In this document: piece by piece, positions 28,338-37,201 of the stretch
Numbering within the stretch: position 1 is the first letter of the stretch
Layout of the letters: every line of letters begins with the position of its first letter
Assembly (NCBI RefSeq): GCF_034366785.1
Contig: NZ_CP112932.1
Span: 986,001-1,050,000 of the forward strand
From: Candidatus Trichorickettsia mobilis
Lineage (GTDB): Bacteria; Pseudomonadota; Alphaproteobacteria; Rickettsiales; Rickettsiaceae
DNA: 64,000 bases
Direction: 5' to 3'
Position numbers and translations under genes: made by a program
Notes under the pieces: generated by a model
The model's input: only the letters and a program-made list of their open reading frames with translations
Database searches by the model: none
What the model was told of the DNA's origin: nothing

Positions 28338-29243
28338 ATGTCAAAAAGCAAAAGTAATGTTACCATAATCTATAGGAGGAAATTAGTCGATAAAAGTCCT
28401 ACCTATAAACGTACAGGTACTTGGAAAGTAGCTTATGCAGACTTTATTACTGCGATGATGGCTTTCTTTTTAATGTTATGGTTGCTTAGTGTTACCCCAG
28501 AGAATACATTGCAAGGAGTTGCGCAATATTTTGCGGTAGTAAGATCCGATACTGAGAAAACGGGTGGTGAAGGAGGTGGAAACGACATAAATCTTGATGA
28601 TGGTATGGTTGGTCCTACTTCTGCTTCAAGTTCGTTAGTGAATGGTTCGCCTTCCAGAGGTCGCAGAATCAATCAGCAAGATAGTGGGATGATGAGTGAT
28701 GTAGAAAAACAACATTTTCTTGATATCATGAATACCATCCAGAAAAATGTCGAGATTCAGGATTACATTGATAACATCAGCGTAGATGTTACTGATGAGG
28801 GTTTAAGAATACAGATTATGGACAGTGATAATCGTCCGGTTTTCAAACCTAATACTTATGAATTACAACCATATATGAACAAAGTACTAAGTGTCATCGG
28901 TAAAATGATTAAAGATCAGCCTAACTACTTAGCTCTTAGCGGCCATACAGCTAGTGTCAAAGATAAAGATGCACTTCAAAGAACAGAAGCTGATTATTGG
29001 TTTTTATCAGCTATGCGTGCAAATGAAATTCGTAAATTTTTGACTAAAAATTTAATAAAAGATGACCAAGTTGCGCGAATAGTCGGTAGAGCTGACAAAG
29101 AACCATTCGATCCAAAGGATAAATATAGTCCTAAAAATATCAGAGTAAGTATCACCTTGCTTAATAGTTCAGCGGTTAGTCGTTTTCAACAATCGGCGCC
29201 AACAGGCTCATCAGCGCCAGCAGGAAAACAAAAAAATAAATAG
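28338..29243 (+). CDS. motB: Flagellar motor stator protein MotB
   Basis: Peptidoglycan-anchored partner of MotA. A single N-terminal transmembrane helix starts with WKVAYADFITAMMAFF, containing the essential proton-carrying Asp near residue 33. A Gly/Ser-rich linker follows, then an OmpA-like peptidoglycan-binding domain (about 140-280) with FKPNTYELQPYMNKVL. The tail is rich in Ala, Pro and Ser. 301 residues, directly coupled to motA. Confidence 0.95.
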   Translation: MSKSKSNVTIIYRRKLVDKSPTYKRTGTWKVAYADFITAMMAFFLMLWLLSVTPENTLQGVAQYFAVVRSDTEKTGGEGGGNDINLDDGMVGPTSASSSLVNGSPSRGRRINQQDSGMMSDVEKQHFLDIMNTIQKNVEIQDYIDNISVDVTDEGLRIQIMDSDNRPVFKPNTYELQPYMNKVLSVIGKMIKDQPNYLALSGHTASVKDKDALQRTEADYWFLSAMRANEIRKFLTKNLIKDDQVARIVGRADKEPFDPKDKYSPKNIRVSITLLNSSAVSRFQQSAPTGSSAPAGKQKNK

Positions 29244-29260
29244 TAGATTTTAAAGTTTTT

Positions 29261-29395
29261 AGTGAAGCAATTCAGAAATGGCCTGAATAACCTAGTTGTT
29301 ATTACTGGATTGCTTTGATTTCTTACAAAATTCTTGCAATGACGTTTAATATCAACTTTTCCCTTAACTTGACGTGTATGATTTATTGAATCCTC
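29261..29395. repeat. Dispersed repeat family B, copy 4 (degenerate)
   Basis: Contains GTGAAGCAATTCAG, ACTGGATTGCTTTGATTTC, TTGCAATGACG, CCCTTAACTTGACGTGTATG and GTTTATTGAA-like ends, more diverged than other copies. It separates motB from fliR. Confidence 0.6.
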
Positions 29396-29474
29396 CCAGC
29401 TCAGGACATTTCGTGTATAACTAATATTTTTGGTTGCTAACGCTAATTCAACTTAAATAACTAACTAAATATAT

Positions 29475-30233
29475 ATGTTAGAAGAAGTAACTACTGAATT
29501 TATTTTTAAATTTATGCTGATTTTTGCAAGGCTTGGCACAGCTTTCATGTTATTTCCAGCTCTTGGTGATCATAATGTTTTTATGAGAGGACGGCTTGCT
29601 ATTGCGATGACGGTAACTTTTGTTTTATATCTATTGATCATGTCATCATTACCAGCATATTCAGAGAATTTGCTATATAATGTCAGTTTGTTATTTATTG
29701 AGGTGGTAATCGGTTTGATTATAACTATTGGTGCTAAATGTTATTTTTTATCCTTACATACTATAGGGCAGATTATTTCTATGCAGTCAGGGCTTGGAGC
29801 GGCTACATTTTTTGATCCGGGACAACGTTCTCAAGTAGCAATATTTGGTAATTTATTAATAATATCAACTACTGTATATATATTTATTACTGATACTCAT
29901 TATTTATTTATTCAAGTAATTTTAGATAGTTATACCAGATTTCCTCCAGGTGAATTATTGGAGATATCAGACATGAGTAAATTTGTGACGCATGTCGTGA
30001 ATGATAGTTTTATTTTAGCTTTTAAAATCTCTTCACCATTCTTATTACTAGGTATGGTTTTACTTGTAGGTGCCGGAATACTATCCAGATTGATGCCAAA
30101 TTTACAAGTATTTTTTATTCTTACCCCAGCTCAAGTTCTATTAATGTTTATGATTTTATATTTGGTAATGGAAACGTTAGTTGAAAAAATAATAACCGCT
30201 GTGCAAATGACCATGGGCTTAACAAGCTTTTAA
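29475..30233 (+). CDS. fliR: Flagellar export apparatus protein FliR
   Basis: Integral membrane component of the flagellar type III export gate (with FliP and FliQ). 252 residues with about six hydrophobic helices; FliR-type segments include FARLGTAFMLFPALGD near the N terminus, GQIISMQSGLGAATFFDPG in the middle and SSPFLLLGMVLLVGAGILSRLMPNLQVFF toward the end (positions about 190-220). It is separated from motAB by a repeat and is the only export-gate gene in the window. Confidence 0.94.
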   Translation: MLEEVTTEFIFKFMLIFARLGTAFMLFPALGDHNVFMRGRLAIAMTVTFVLYLLIMSSLPAYSENLLYNVSLLFIEVVIGLIITIGAKCYFLSLHTIGQIISMQSGLGAATFFDPGQRSQVAIFGNLLIISTTVYIFITDTHYLFIQVILDSYTRFPPGELLEISDMSKFVTHVVNDSFILAFKISSPFLLLGMVLLVGAGILSRLMPNLQVFFILTPAQVLLMFMILYLVMETLVEKIITAVQMTMGLTSF

Positions 30234-30291
30234 CTTGACAAATACTACAAGCAACTTATCATGCTGCTTATATTATTAGTTATATAGACTT

Positions 30292-31452
30292 ATGAAAATT
30301 AAACCAGTGATTATGGCTGGTGGTGTTGGTGCTAGGTTATGGCCTTTATCGCGTCAACTTTATCCTAAACAGTTTATTAAGATTTTTGATGGCCTCAGTT
30401 TGTTACAAAGAACGTTACTGAGAAATCAAGTATTTGGAAAGCCAACTATAATTGTTGGAGAGAATCATCGATTTATTGCAGCGGAACAAGTACAAGAAAT
30501 AAATATAGAAGCTGACATCATTACTGAACCATCATCAAAAAATACTGCGCCATGTGCGATCATAGCAGCGTTAACTGCTAAACAGGCAGGGTATGATATG
30601 GTAATGTTATTACCATCAGATCATTGGATTTCTAGTGAAGAAGACTATATCTCAGTCATTAGAAAGTCACTGGAATATGTCAGCACTTTGGGCATATGTA
30701 TTATTGGTATTAAACCAGAATCATCCAATATAGGCTATGGATATATAAAAGCAAAAAATCAAATAGATGCTAACATATTTACAGTAGAGAAATTTGTCGA
30801 AAAACCTAATTTAGATACAGCTTTAGCTTATTTTGCTATGACTACTTTAGGGCATGGTAGTTACTTTTGGAATTCAGGGATTTTTATTTTTAAAGTTGAT
30901 TTTTTGCTTAAAGAAGCACAAAAGCATCAATTAATTCTTTTTGAACAAGTGTATAATTCTTTTGTTAGCTCGATTGAAGATAAAGATTTTATTAGGCTAA
31001 ATAAAGACTACTATGATCTCATTAAGCCAATATCAGTTGATTACGCTATTATAGAACATTTAGATCAGATGATTATGGTTCGAGCGGAGTTTTTGTGGAA
31101 GGATATGGGTAGTTGGTATTCATTATGGCGTAGCCGTGCTAAAGATGAATGTAATAATTATTTTGAAGGAGATGTATTCGCGCGCTCAGTTACAAATTCA
31201 TACATTAGTACCGGCAAGAAATTAACAGCTGTTATAGGCCTTGATAATGTTATCGTTATTAATACTGAAGATGGAGTGCTAGTAGCTAATAAGTCTAAAG
31301 TTGACGATATTAGTGAACTAGTCGCGCATCTAGACGATTTAGGAAGAGTAGAGGTCATAGGTTATACTAGCCAATTATTATCTAGACATCTTACTCAGAA
31401 CATATGTGATCTAAAACATAAGCTAAAAAGGAAAAAATCCAGGAAAAGTTAG
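30292..31452 (+). CDS. Mannose-1-phosphate guanylyltransferase
   Basis: Makes GDP-mannose from mannose-1-phosphate and GTP for LPS or other glycans. Nucleotidyltransferase signature VIMAGGVGARLWPLSRQLYP at the N terminus, VEKPNLDTA around residue 170, and DMGSWYSLW near the end of the catalytic domain. The 386 residues cover the transferase plus the short beta-helix (about 290-350) but lack the C-terminal isomerase domain of bifunctional ManC/AlgA. The tail is Lys-rich. It follows fliR with 58 bases between, probably by chance. Confidence 0.9.
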   Translation: MKIKPVIMAGGVGARLWPLSRQLYPKQFIKIFDGLSLLQRTLLRNQVFGKPTIIVGENHRFIAAEQVQEINIEADIITEPSSKNTAPCAIIAALTAKQAGYDMVMLLPSDHWISSEEDYISVIRKSLEYVSTLGICIIGIKPESSNIGYGYIKAKNQIDANIFTVEKFVEKPNLDTALAYFAMTTLGHGSYFWNSGIFIFKVDFLLKEAQKHQLILFEQVYNSFVSSIEDKDFIRLNKDYYDLIKPISVDYAIIEHLDQMIMVRAEFLWKDMGSWYSLWRSRAKDECNNYFEGDVFARSVTNSYISTGKKLTAVIGLDNVIVINTEDGVLVANKSKVDDISELVAHLDDLGRVEVIGYTSQLLSRHLTQNICDLKHKLKRKKSRKS

Positions 31453-31552
31453 TTCGTACTGTCAACTCGTTACGAGTTTCGCTTTAAAAACTAATCAAAA
31501 ATTTTGTTCAGAGCCTAAATAAGAGAGTCTGTCGAGGTAATCCAGTTTTTTT

Positions 31553-31957
31553 GGTTCTGTCGCATCTATTTTTGCAAGGTATGTTTTACGCAAAACTAAG
31601 ATTTTGGCCGTTATGCAGCGATTAACATTTTAAAATTTTTGAAAGTAGAAAGATTGTTATTAGATCCAATTAATTGTCCTTTTTGAATTATACGAATATT
31701 CTCAATACCAGAAATAGTAATTTTTGCTGAACGAAAACTGTTAAAGCCAAGCATCGGCTTCGTTCGTTTTTTAATAAATCTATGATCCTGCTCGACAATA
31801 TTGTTGAGATATTTGACTTAACACAGCTCAATTTGTATATCTTTGACAAGCTCTTTGTTTGCAGCTTTGAGAGCAGAGATATTACTGTCACTTTTATCGA
31901 TAGTTACCTTCTGTTATCTCAGATTTAAAGATCACTGGCAATAGATGCGATAGAACC
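31553..31957 (-). mobile_element. Remnant of an IS6-family insertion sequence
   Basis: The minus strand encodes, with a stop and lost N-terminal part, the C-terminal end of an IS6/IS240-type transposase: NIVEQDHRFIKKRTKPMLGF (containing the catalytic Glu), then SFRSAKITISGIENIRIIQK. The remnant is bounded by inverted ends GGTTCTGTCGCATCTATT (31553) and AATAGATGCGATAGAACC (to 31957). Most of the transposase gene is deleted, so it cannot move by itself. No target duplication is visible. Confidence 0.82.
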
Positions 31958-32003
31958 AAGAGGTCTAATGAGCGTTTGATTCTCAAGCCAGTATCATAGA
32001 ATC

Positions 32004-32396
32004 TTATATATCCCCTACAACTTGTAACTCAATGTTATTCTTATCAGCAAGATCAGCCATAAACGATAAATCATCATTATCGTAATAATCAATATTAAAT
32101 CCTAGCTCGCTAAAAACATTTTTATATGCTTTTTTTAGATCGTTACTACAATTAGACTTAGTTACGTTAATCACACTAATCATTAATTCTCTGTTAATCG
32201 GTTCAGCTGCTATATATTCGGACAATGCCTCCGATGCTTGCAATAGCAACATTTCATTTGGTTTGAGGACAGTGTTTTGATTAACCAGAGCTTCGTATAC
32301 TATATTTATATCTTCTGGGAGATAAGTCCCATTTTTACAGTTATTAATAGCTTGTTGTAATTGTATATCGTTAAAAGCATTAGATCTTGTACGCAT
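32004..32396 (-). CDS. Hypothetical protein
   Basis: 130 residues, mostly alpha-helical and acidic, with no recognised domain, no signal peptide and no membrane segment. The start is supported by AGAGAGG eight bases before the ATG. It lies in a decayed mobile region between an IS6 remnant and a 67 bp derivative of it. It may be accessory cargo or a lineage-specific protein. The intact frame and good ribosome site argue that it is a gene. Confidence 0.6.
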   Translation of the reverse strand: MRTRSNAFNDIQLQQAINNCKNGTYLPEDINIVYEALVNQNTVLKPNEMLLLQASEALSEYIAAEPINRELMISVINVTKSNCSNDLKKAYKNVFSELGFNIDYYDNDDLSFMADLADKNNIELQVVGDI

Positions 32397-32833
32397 AATA
32401 AAAACCTCTCTAAAAATAAAAAATTGAGTTCTAAGATCATATAAAGACCCTTGGGATGAGTCTAGATGATCTAATAAATGAATATGTTAATTTGATCTTG
32501 TACTAGTTTTTCGGACACTGAATCATGCGATTGATAATAAATTTTGTTCGAATAATACAGGTATATTGTAAGCTATAGTAGAGTGTCTACGTTTACGGTT
32601 ATAATATTCAATATGGTTCTGTCGCATCTATTGCCAGTGATCTTTAAATCTGAGATAACAGGCAATAGATGCGACAGAACCTCTAAAGTAATAGGCATCG
32701 ATTATATCTTACCTTAATAATTATATCTTACCTTTTATTATAATTTTATATAATAACAATATTATGTAAGTTCTTGAAATTAGACATGTTTTATTATAAT
32801 ATCTTTATTATAAATATAATATGTTCTATCTAT
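32397..32833. other. Spacer with IS-derived miniature element
   Basis: No gene is seen. It holds the 67 bp miniature element at 32615-32681 and AT-rich DNA before the vapB start. Promoters for the divergent hypothetical gene and vapBC should lie here. Confidence 0.5.
32615..32681. mobile_element. 67 bp miniature derivative of the IS6-type element
   Basis: Both ends (GGTTCTGTCGCATCTATTGC and its complement) match the ends of the IS remnant at 31553-31957, and the centre, AGTGATCTTTAAATCTGAGA, matches the remnant's inner end next to 31957. It is therefore a deletion derivative holding just the two termini. Confidence 0.85.
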
Positions 32834-33091
32834 ATGTATGTAAGCACAGTAACGATATCCTCTAAAGGGCAAATAGTTCTACCTAAAAAAATTCGTAACG
32901 CTCTTAATACTAATATCATATCTTTAATTATTAATGATCAGAATCAAGTTTTAATTACTCCAGTACAGGAGTTGGGCGCTAGCCTTGCTTCTTATTCCAA
33001 AGATACAGATCTATCTTTTGAGAAAATAAGAAAACAGGCTTGGAAAAATACTATTTTAGCTAAGACTAATGATTTTGCGAGTGAAGAATGA
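32834..33091 (+). CDS. vapB: AbrB/MazE-type antitoxin (VapB-like)
   Basis: DNA-binding antitoxin of a type II toxin-antitoxin pair. SpoVT/AbrB swapped-hairpin domain at the N terminus: VSTVTISSKGQIVLPKKIR. The C-terminal part (FEKIRKQAWKN) would bind the toxin. I chose the ATG at 32834 because the domain begins there; the frame is open from 32774, adding a hydrophobic stretch unlike the family. Its 3' end overlaps the toxin start by four bases. Such pairs repress their own promoter. Confidence 0.88.
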   Translation: MYVSTVTISSKGQIVLPKKIRNALNTNIISLIINDQNQVLITPVQELGASLASYSKDTDLSFEKIRKQAWKNTILAKTNDFASEE

Positions 33092-33486
33092 AATATTATT
33101 GTGATACTAATTTTGTTATTCGTTACCTATTAGGCGATAACAAAGAAATGTTAGCAAAAACTAAAGAGATTTTTGCACAAGTACAAACCGGCAAAATATT
33201 TTTAATTCTTGAGCAAACAGTTTTTACCGAAATAGTTTTTGTCCTGTCATCATTTTATAAAGTTCCTAAAAATAAAATATCAGAAATATTATCTGAGCTT
33301 CTGGCTTACAAGGGAGTTGTTTGTGAAGATAAAGAATCATTATTACTAGCTCTTGATTTTTATCATAAACAGAATCTGCATATAGTAGATTGTTTGCTTA
33401 TTGTGAAAGCAGAGCAAGCTGGTCTAGGTATTCTTTCTTTTGACCAAAAATTGATGAACGTTAGTAACAAAAAGGATAGGCTTTAA
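33088..33486 (+). CDS. vapC: PIN-domain ribonuclease toxin (VapC-like)
   Basis: A type II toxin that cleaves RNA, often tRNA. PIN-domain acidic residues are in place: YCDTNFVIRYLL (Asp5), a central Glu in EQTVFTEIVFVL, VDCLLIVKAEQ (Asp), and SFDQKL near the end. 132 residues, full length. Overlap with vapB (ATGA) shows coupling. It sits among broken transposase and recombinase genes, consistent with acquisition on mobile DNA. Confidence 0.9.
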   Translation: MKYYCDTNFVIRYLLGDNKEMLAKTKEIFAQVQTGKIFLILEQTVFTEIVFVLSSFYKVPKNKISEILSELLAYKGVVCEDKESLLLALDFYHKQNLHIVDCLLIVKAEQAGLGILSFDQKLMNVSNKKDRL

Positions 33487-33489
33487 ACT

Positions 33490-33735
33490 ATGATCGGAAA
33501 AACAGTAGGTTATATTAGAGTAAGTCACTTTGACTAAAATCCAGAGAGGCAGTTAGAAGGCATTAAGTTAGACAAAAAGTTTATAGATAAAGCTTCTGGT
33601 AAGGATACCAACCGCCATGCTCTAGAAGAACTAATCGGCTATGTACGGGAAGATGATATAATTATCGAGTTCTTTGATAATTTGCGTTGAAAAGAAAAAG
33701 ACGGTATAAAATATGAAGTAATGAAATATAGTTAA
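33490..33735 (+). pseudogene. Serine recombinase (resolvase/invertase) fragment
   Basis: The N-terminal catalytic part of a small serine recombinase is readable: GKTVGYIRVS (catalytic Ser), then after an in-frame TAA the NPERQLEGIKLDKKFIDKAS and RHALEELIGYVREDDIII segments. A second in-frame stop (TGA) follows at the DNLR position, and the DNA-binding domain is missing. It is inactive. Together with vapBC and the transposase fragments it marks a decayed mobile region. Confidence 0.85.
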
Positions 33736-33738
33736 TTC

Positions 33739-34509
33739 ATGCAAAATATGCTTCAATTACCACCTATCCCGAGGTCTATATTGGGATTATCGGATATCGA
33801 GGTTGAAAGAGTTGAAATCAGCTATAATAGTGAATTTATCATTACTATAAAAAATACGCAGAAAGAAGTAAAATGCAAAAAATGCAATAACCCAACAGAG
33901 CCACATGGCCATGGACGGGTTATAAGGCTAAGACATTTGCCGATATTTGATCACACAACTAGATATCGCGTATCAAAATTATATCGTAAATGCTTGATCC
34001 TTGCGTAAGAAGAAACTTAAAAAATTAAAAAAGCCCATGGCGCCGGAAGAATACAAGGAATTAGAACCGGCTATATCATTGTTATGTAGGCGTAAGGAAT
34101 ACGCAATTAGCGAGATAGAGGAAAAACAGCTGGAGCCTTTGTTTAAAGTTGTTTCTAAGATTAAGGAAGCCTATAACCTTTGTTTAAAATTAAAAACGAT
34201 ATATAATAAACACTTAACTTCTAAAGAAGCGCTAGAGTCGATAAACAGCTGGATTGAAAACGTTGAGAGTTCTAAGTTAACCTCTTTTAAGAGTTTCATC
34301 CAAACGCTCAAAAAATATAAGAATGAGATATGTAATTACTTCATAAATCGCAATACCAGTGGTTTTGTTGAAGGATTTAACAATAAAGTAAAAGTATTAA
34401 AGTTGCTATGGCATTCTTAATTTAAAACGCCTGTTTCAGAGAATATTTTTGGATCTCTCTGGGTATACTTTTTTGAATAATTTAACCAATCTAAATGCGG
34501 TACAAATGT
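33739..34509 (+). pseudogene. ISL3-family transposase, broken
   Basis: The first piece (33739-34008) is the N-terminal region of an ISL3-type transposase with the zinc-ribbon Cys residues (KCKKCNNPTEPHGHG). A second piece (34001-34420) is the C-terminal DDE region, ending with NTSGFVEGFNNKVKVLK. A frameshift follows, and the remaining end (YGILNLKRLFQRIFL) continues in another frame to 34509. The middle is deleted, including most catalytic acidic residues. It is clearly non-functional. Confidence 0.88.
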
Positions 34510-34649
34510 AAGTTCAACGCAAATTATCAAAGAGCCAAATAAGCTTGATATCTAATACAATATTTTAATTTTATATCAAAACTTTGTTCTAAAGTATACC
34601 TAATCAAAGTTTCTTAATTTTAAAAAATCTTGAATCCCCTTGTATTATA

Positions 34650-34726
34650 TGGTGCATTCGATTGGATTCGAACCAACGACCTTTGCCTTCGGAGGGCAAT
34701 GCTCTATCCAATTGAGCTACGAATGC
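34650..34726 (-). tRNA. tRNA-Arg (anticodon CCG)
   Basis: A full cloverleaf on the minus strand: acceptor GCATTCG/CGAATGC, D arm GCTCAATTGGATAGAGC, anticodon stem TTGCC/GGCAA with loop CTCCGAA (anticodon CCG), T arm GTTGG-TTCGAAT-CCAAT, and encoded CCA. It lies between the broken transposase and a family A repeat; tRNA genes are common integration sites. Confidence 0.95.
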
Positions 34727-34744
34727 TATATATATATAAAAAAG

Positions 34745-34931
34745 TAAGCGTTCACGGTTTTTAGAAAAAGTCGTCTTGTTTGAGATTTTGTTAAAAATCG
34801 AAGCAATCCAGTTTTTATAAGGTTTCCTTAATCAAGCTGATTTCTGGATTACTATGGAGCCTAACGACTCTTCTTGATAACGCTTTGTATGTTGGTATAC
34901 TTAAAAAACTTAAAAACACGTGAACGCTCAC
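34745..34931. repeat. Dispersed repeat family A, copy 2
   Basis: Ends AAGCGTTCACGGTTTTTAG and CACGTGAACGCTCAC form terminal inverted repeats. It is related over its length to the copy at 295-454 (opposite orientation) and to 44022-44210. It abuts the stop codon of the following minus-strand gene. Confidence 0.8.
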
Positions 34932-35344
34932 TATAAAATAGTAATACCACGAATACCGCCATGATAACAATCCAACTCAAATGAATTTGGATGTAATCTT
35001 TCACAACTATCACATGATCTGATATCAATAATATCTTGATTATTATCAATAGTTTGCAATTGTGATAGTAATGTATGTAGAGATTCTATAGAACTTTCTG
35101 ATTCATTACCACCTATTATATTCATTTTTATTAATCCAGAATCCTGAATATTATTGGGGTTAATTTCTGCAAAAAACTTAATTAATAGATCTTGGTCCAG
35201 ATTTCTTGCAAGACCAACTTTTTCTAACTTAGTAGAAAAAATACTATAAGCTATCTCTTTATTTAATTCTTTGGTGTATAAAACTAATTCATCTTGCAAT
35301 GTGACGATTATATATTCTTTACTTTTTACTTCTATTCTTTTCAT
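34931..35344 (-). CDS. Small protein, possibly a degenerate NTAN1/CheD-like domain
   Basis: 137 residues, no signal or membrane segment. It lies three bases downstream of the larger TPR gene and must be co-transcribed with it. By eye its pattern parallels the central domain of that neighbour: a strand YIIVTLQDELV, then LIKMNIIGGN (cf. LDAYLVGGRD), a helix ESLHTLLSQLQT, and a C-terminal FELDCYHGGIRGITIL. The catalytic Cys and the following His-x-Asp are absent, so if related it is a dead copy, perhaps a regulator or partner. This assignment is tentative; the gene itself looks real. Confidence 0.5.
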   Translation of the reverse strand: MKRIEVKSKEYIIVTLQDELVLYTKELNKEIAYSIFSTKLEKVGLARNLDQDLLIKFFAEINPNNIQDSGLIKMNIIGGNESESSIESLHTLLSQLQTIDNNQDIIDIRSCDSCERLHPNSFELDCYHGGIRGITIL

Positions 35345-35347
35345 ATA

Positions 35348-37201
35348 TTACTTTCCAAGGCTTTGATCTTTATTCTGATTTTGTTGACGATTTTGTGGAG
35401 TAGCGGACGGAGTATTAGAATGAGATTTGGTTACTGATTGATTACGAAATTGTTCGATCTTTTTTATAGTTTCAGGAGAGTAGCTAGGTTTATCTAATTC
35501 TTGTTGTTTGGATTGATTGAGTTGAGGAGTCTTTATCTCTTTTTGTTGCGATGCAACAATTTGTTGAGAAGAATCCTTTTCTGGTTGCTGCGATTGGGCA
35601 GTCTTTCCTCCTGTAATAGTTTTCCAGGTATTTTTAATAGCATCGACAACGTTACTTGCTACTTCTTTAATAGTTTCCCAAGTTTTTGCTACTGCACTCT
35701 TAATCTTGCCCCAAGTGCTTTGCTCTTGTTGTACTTCTACCGATTTAGCTAATTTAGAGGTATGTTCTTTGATATTTTTTTCCAATTCTTGTTCTATTTT
35801 AGAAAAAGGTTTATTAGAATCTTGCAGTGATTCTTTAACGTTACTCAGTAAATTATTTTTGATTTCTTGCCGCTGTTGCTCATTAATACCGATCTTTTGT
35901 TCTACTAAGCCTTGATTCAACTTATAATCCAAGTTTTTTTCTACAACAGCTTCAATTATTTTAGGATTTTCTTGTCTGATTTTTTCTACTGTTTTAGCAA
36001 GTGGATCATATATTATATTGGCATTCCACGTTTCAGTAGCATTACCAGCAGTCTTAGGAGTATTTAAATAACGCTGTACCAATGATTCTTTGTCCAGATC
36101 GCTAAATACAGGGGCTTTCATTTCTGGAGATTTGGTTAAATCAAAAGCAAAATTCAGTGATGGCTTTAAATTATGTAATAATTTTCTTGCATCTGTGGTC
36201 TCATGGTGCTTGCCTGGTACTGCATGTTCTAATTTAGCGGTCTGAGGATCAAATACAATTCCTGATGGAGCTCCTTTATCACCAATATCTGCGGATTTAA
36301 TATTCACTGTTGCATGCTTGCTTAACTCTCCTGTGACTCTGGCTATATTATCATCTGATACTGCTTTAGATTGTGGTGATCGATCTCGCCCTCCAACTAA
36401 ATAAGCATCTAATTTTGTGCCTTCCGGGAAATTTGCAACAACATTTGCTAGTGATGTGGTGTCAGTAAATCTATCGACATGCGCTAAAGCGGTTTTTTTT
36501 GTTACAGGATCATGAAGAATAACCGCAACACATTGTTGTATATTATCAGTACCTATTTTCTTATCTGAAAAACCAACTTCATGCTGTTCTACCCTGTCTG
36601 CAGTATAATCAACTTTACCTTGCTGCAGATCATAGCCCACTGCATAATGTTCTAACGCTTCTTTATGTTTTCCCTGTGCCCTATTGATTCCACCTAGTGC
36701 TAATCGTGCGCTCAATTCTTGAGATTGATCATTGTTTTTTAAACTATTCTCTAAAGAAGTTTGATTCTCTTTTTCATATTTTTCAAGAGTGCCGTTTGCT
36801 TGATGTGTAGTTGCAAGGTTTTTATAAGCTACTTCAGCATTATAATAATCTTTGTTTTCCATAAATACAGCTGCGCTTTTCTGAAAATTTACTGCAGCTT
36901 CTTGATGCTTTCCTAGCGCATGCTGAGTTACAGCAATGTTAGAATATACAGATGCTAAGAACTGGTTGTTTGGTTGATCCTTAGGAATAATCTGTTCGGC
37001 AGTTTGAAATTGCTGTAAAGCTTTTTGTGTTTGTCCTTGAGATAAGAATTGTTGTCCCTCATTATATAAGCGATTAACATCAGGTGGAGGAATATAAGGT
37101 GGTTTGGCACTTAGATATTCAGAAAAGCTGGATTTTAAAGATGATAGCTGATTTAACATCTCAGTTTGAGTTTTTTCTGCAGCTTGTCCATCAATTAACA
37201 T
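35348..37201 (-). CDS. TPR protein with a Cys/His amidohydrolase-like (NTAN1/CheD-like) domain
   Basis: 617 residues with three parts. Residues about 40-195 are tetratricopeptide repeats (LYNEGQQFLSQGQTQKALQQ; SNIAVTQHALGKHQEAAVNF; ALGGINRAQGKHKEALEHY). Residues about 215-345 resemble the N-terminal Asn amidohydrolase NTAN1 and CheD deamidases: QQCVAVILHDP (Cys224), TALAHVDRFTD (His241, Asp243), LDAYLVGGRD, and SGIVFDPQTAKLEHA. Residues 430-617 are helical, then rich in Gln, Ser and Lys. No signal peptide is seen. TPRs plus a putative deamidase suggest a host-directed or protein-modifying enzyme. The domain call rests on visual pattern matching only. Confidence 0.6.
   Translation of the reverse strand: MLIDGQAAEKTQTEMLNQLSSLKSSFSEYLSAKPPYIPPPDVNRLYNEGQQFLSQGQTQKALQQFQTAEQIIPKDQPNNQFLASVYSNIAVTQHALGKHQEAAVNFQKSAAVFMENKDYYNAEVAYKNLATTHQANGTLEKYEKENQTSLENSLKNNDQSQELSARLALGGINRAQGKHKEALEHYAVGYDLQQGKVDYTADRVEQHEVGFSDKKIGTDNIQQCVAVILHDPVTKKTALAHVDRFTDTTSLANVVANFPEGTKLDAYLVGGRDRSPQSKAVSDDNIARVTGELSKHATVNIKSADIGDKGAPSGIVFDPQTAKLEHAVPGKHHETTDARKLLHNLKPSLNFAFDLTKSPEMKAPVFSDLDKESLVQRYLNTPKTAGNATETWNANIIYDPLAKTVEKIRQENPKIIEAVVEKNLDYKLNQGLVEQKIGINEQQRQEIKNNLLSNVKESLQDSNKPFSKIEQELEKNIKEHTSKLAKSVEVQQEQSTWGKIKSAVAKTWETIKEVASNVVDAIKNTWKTITGGKTAQSQQPEKDSSQQIVASQQKEIKTPQLNQSKQQELDKPSYSPETIKKIEQFRNQSVTKSHSNTPSATPQNRQQNQNKDQSLGK

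Noticed and set aside
36600..37100. TPR array considered as a CRISPR or DNA tandem repeat
   Set aside because: The similarity is at protein level only; there are no regularly spaced DNA repeats, and no CRISPR array was seen anywhere in the window.
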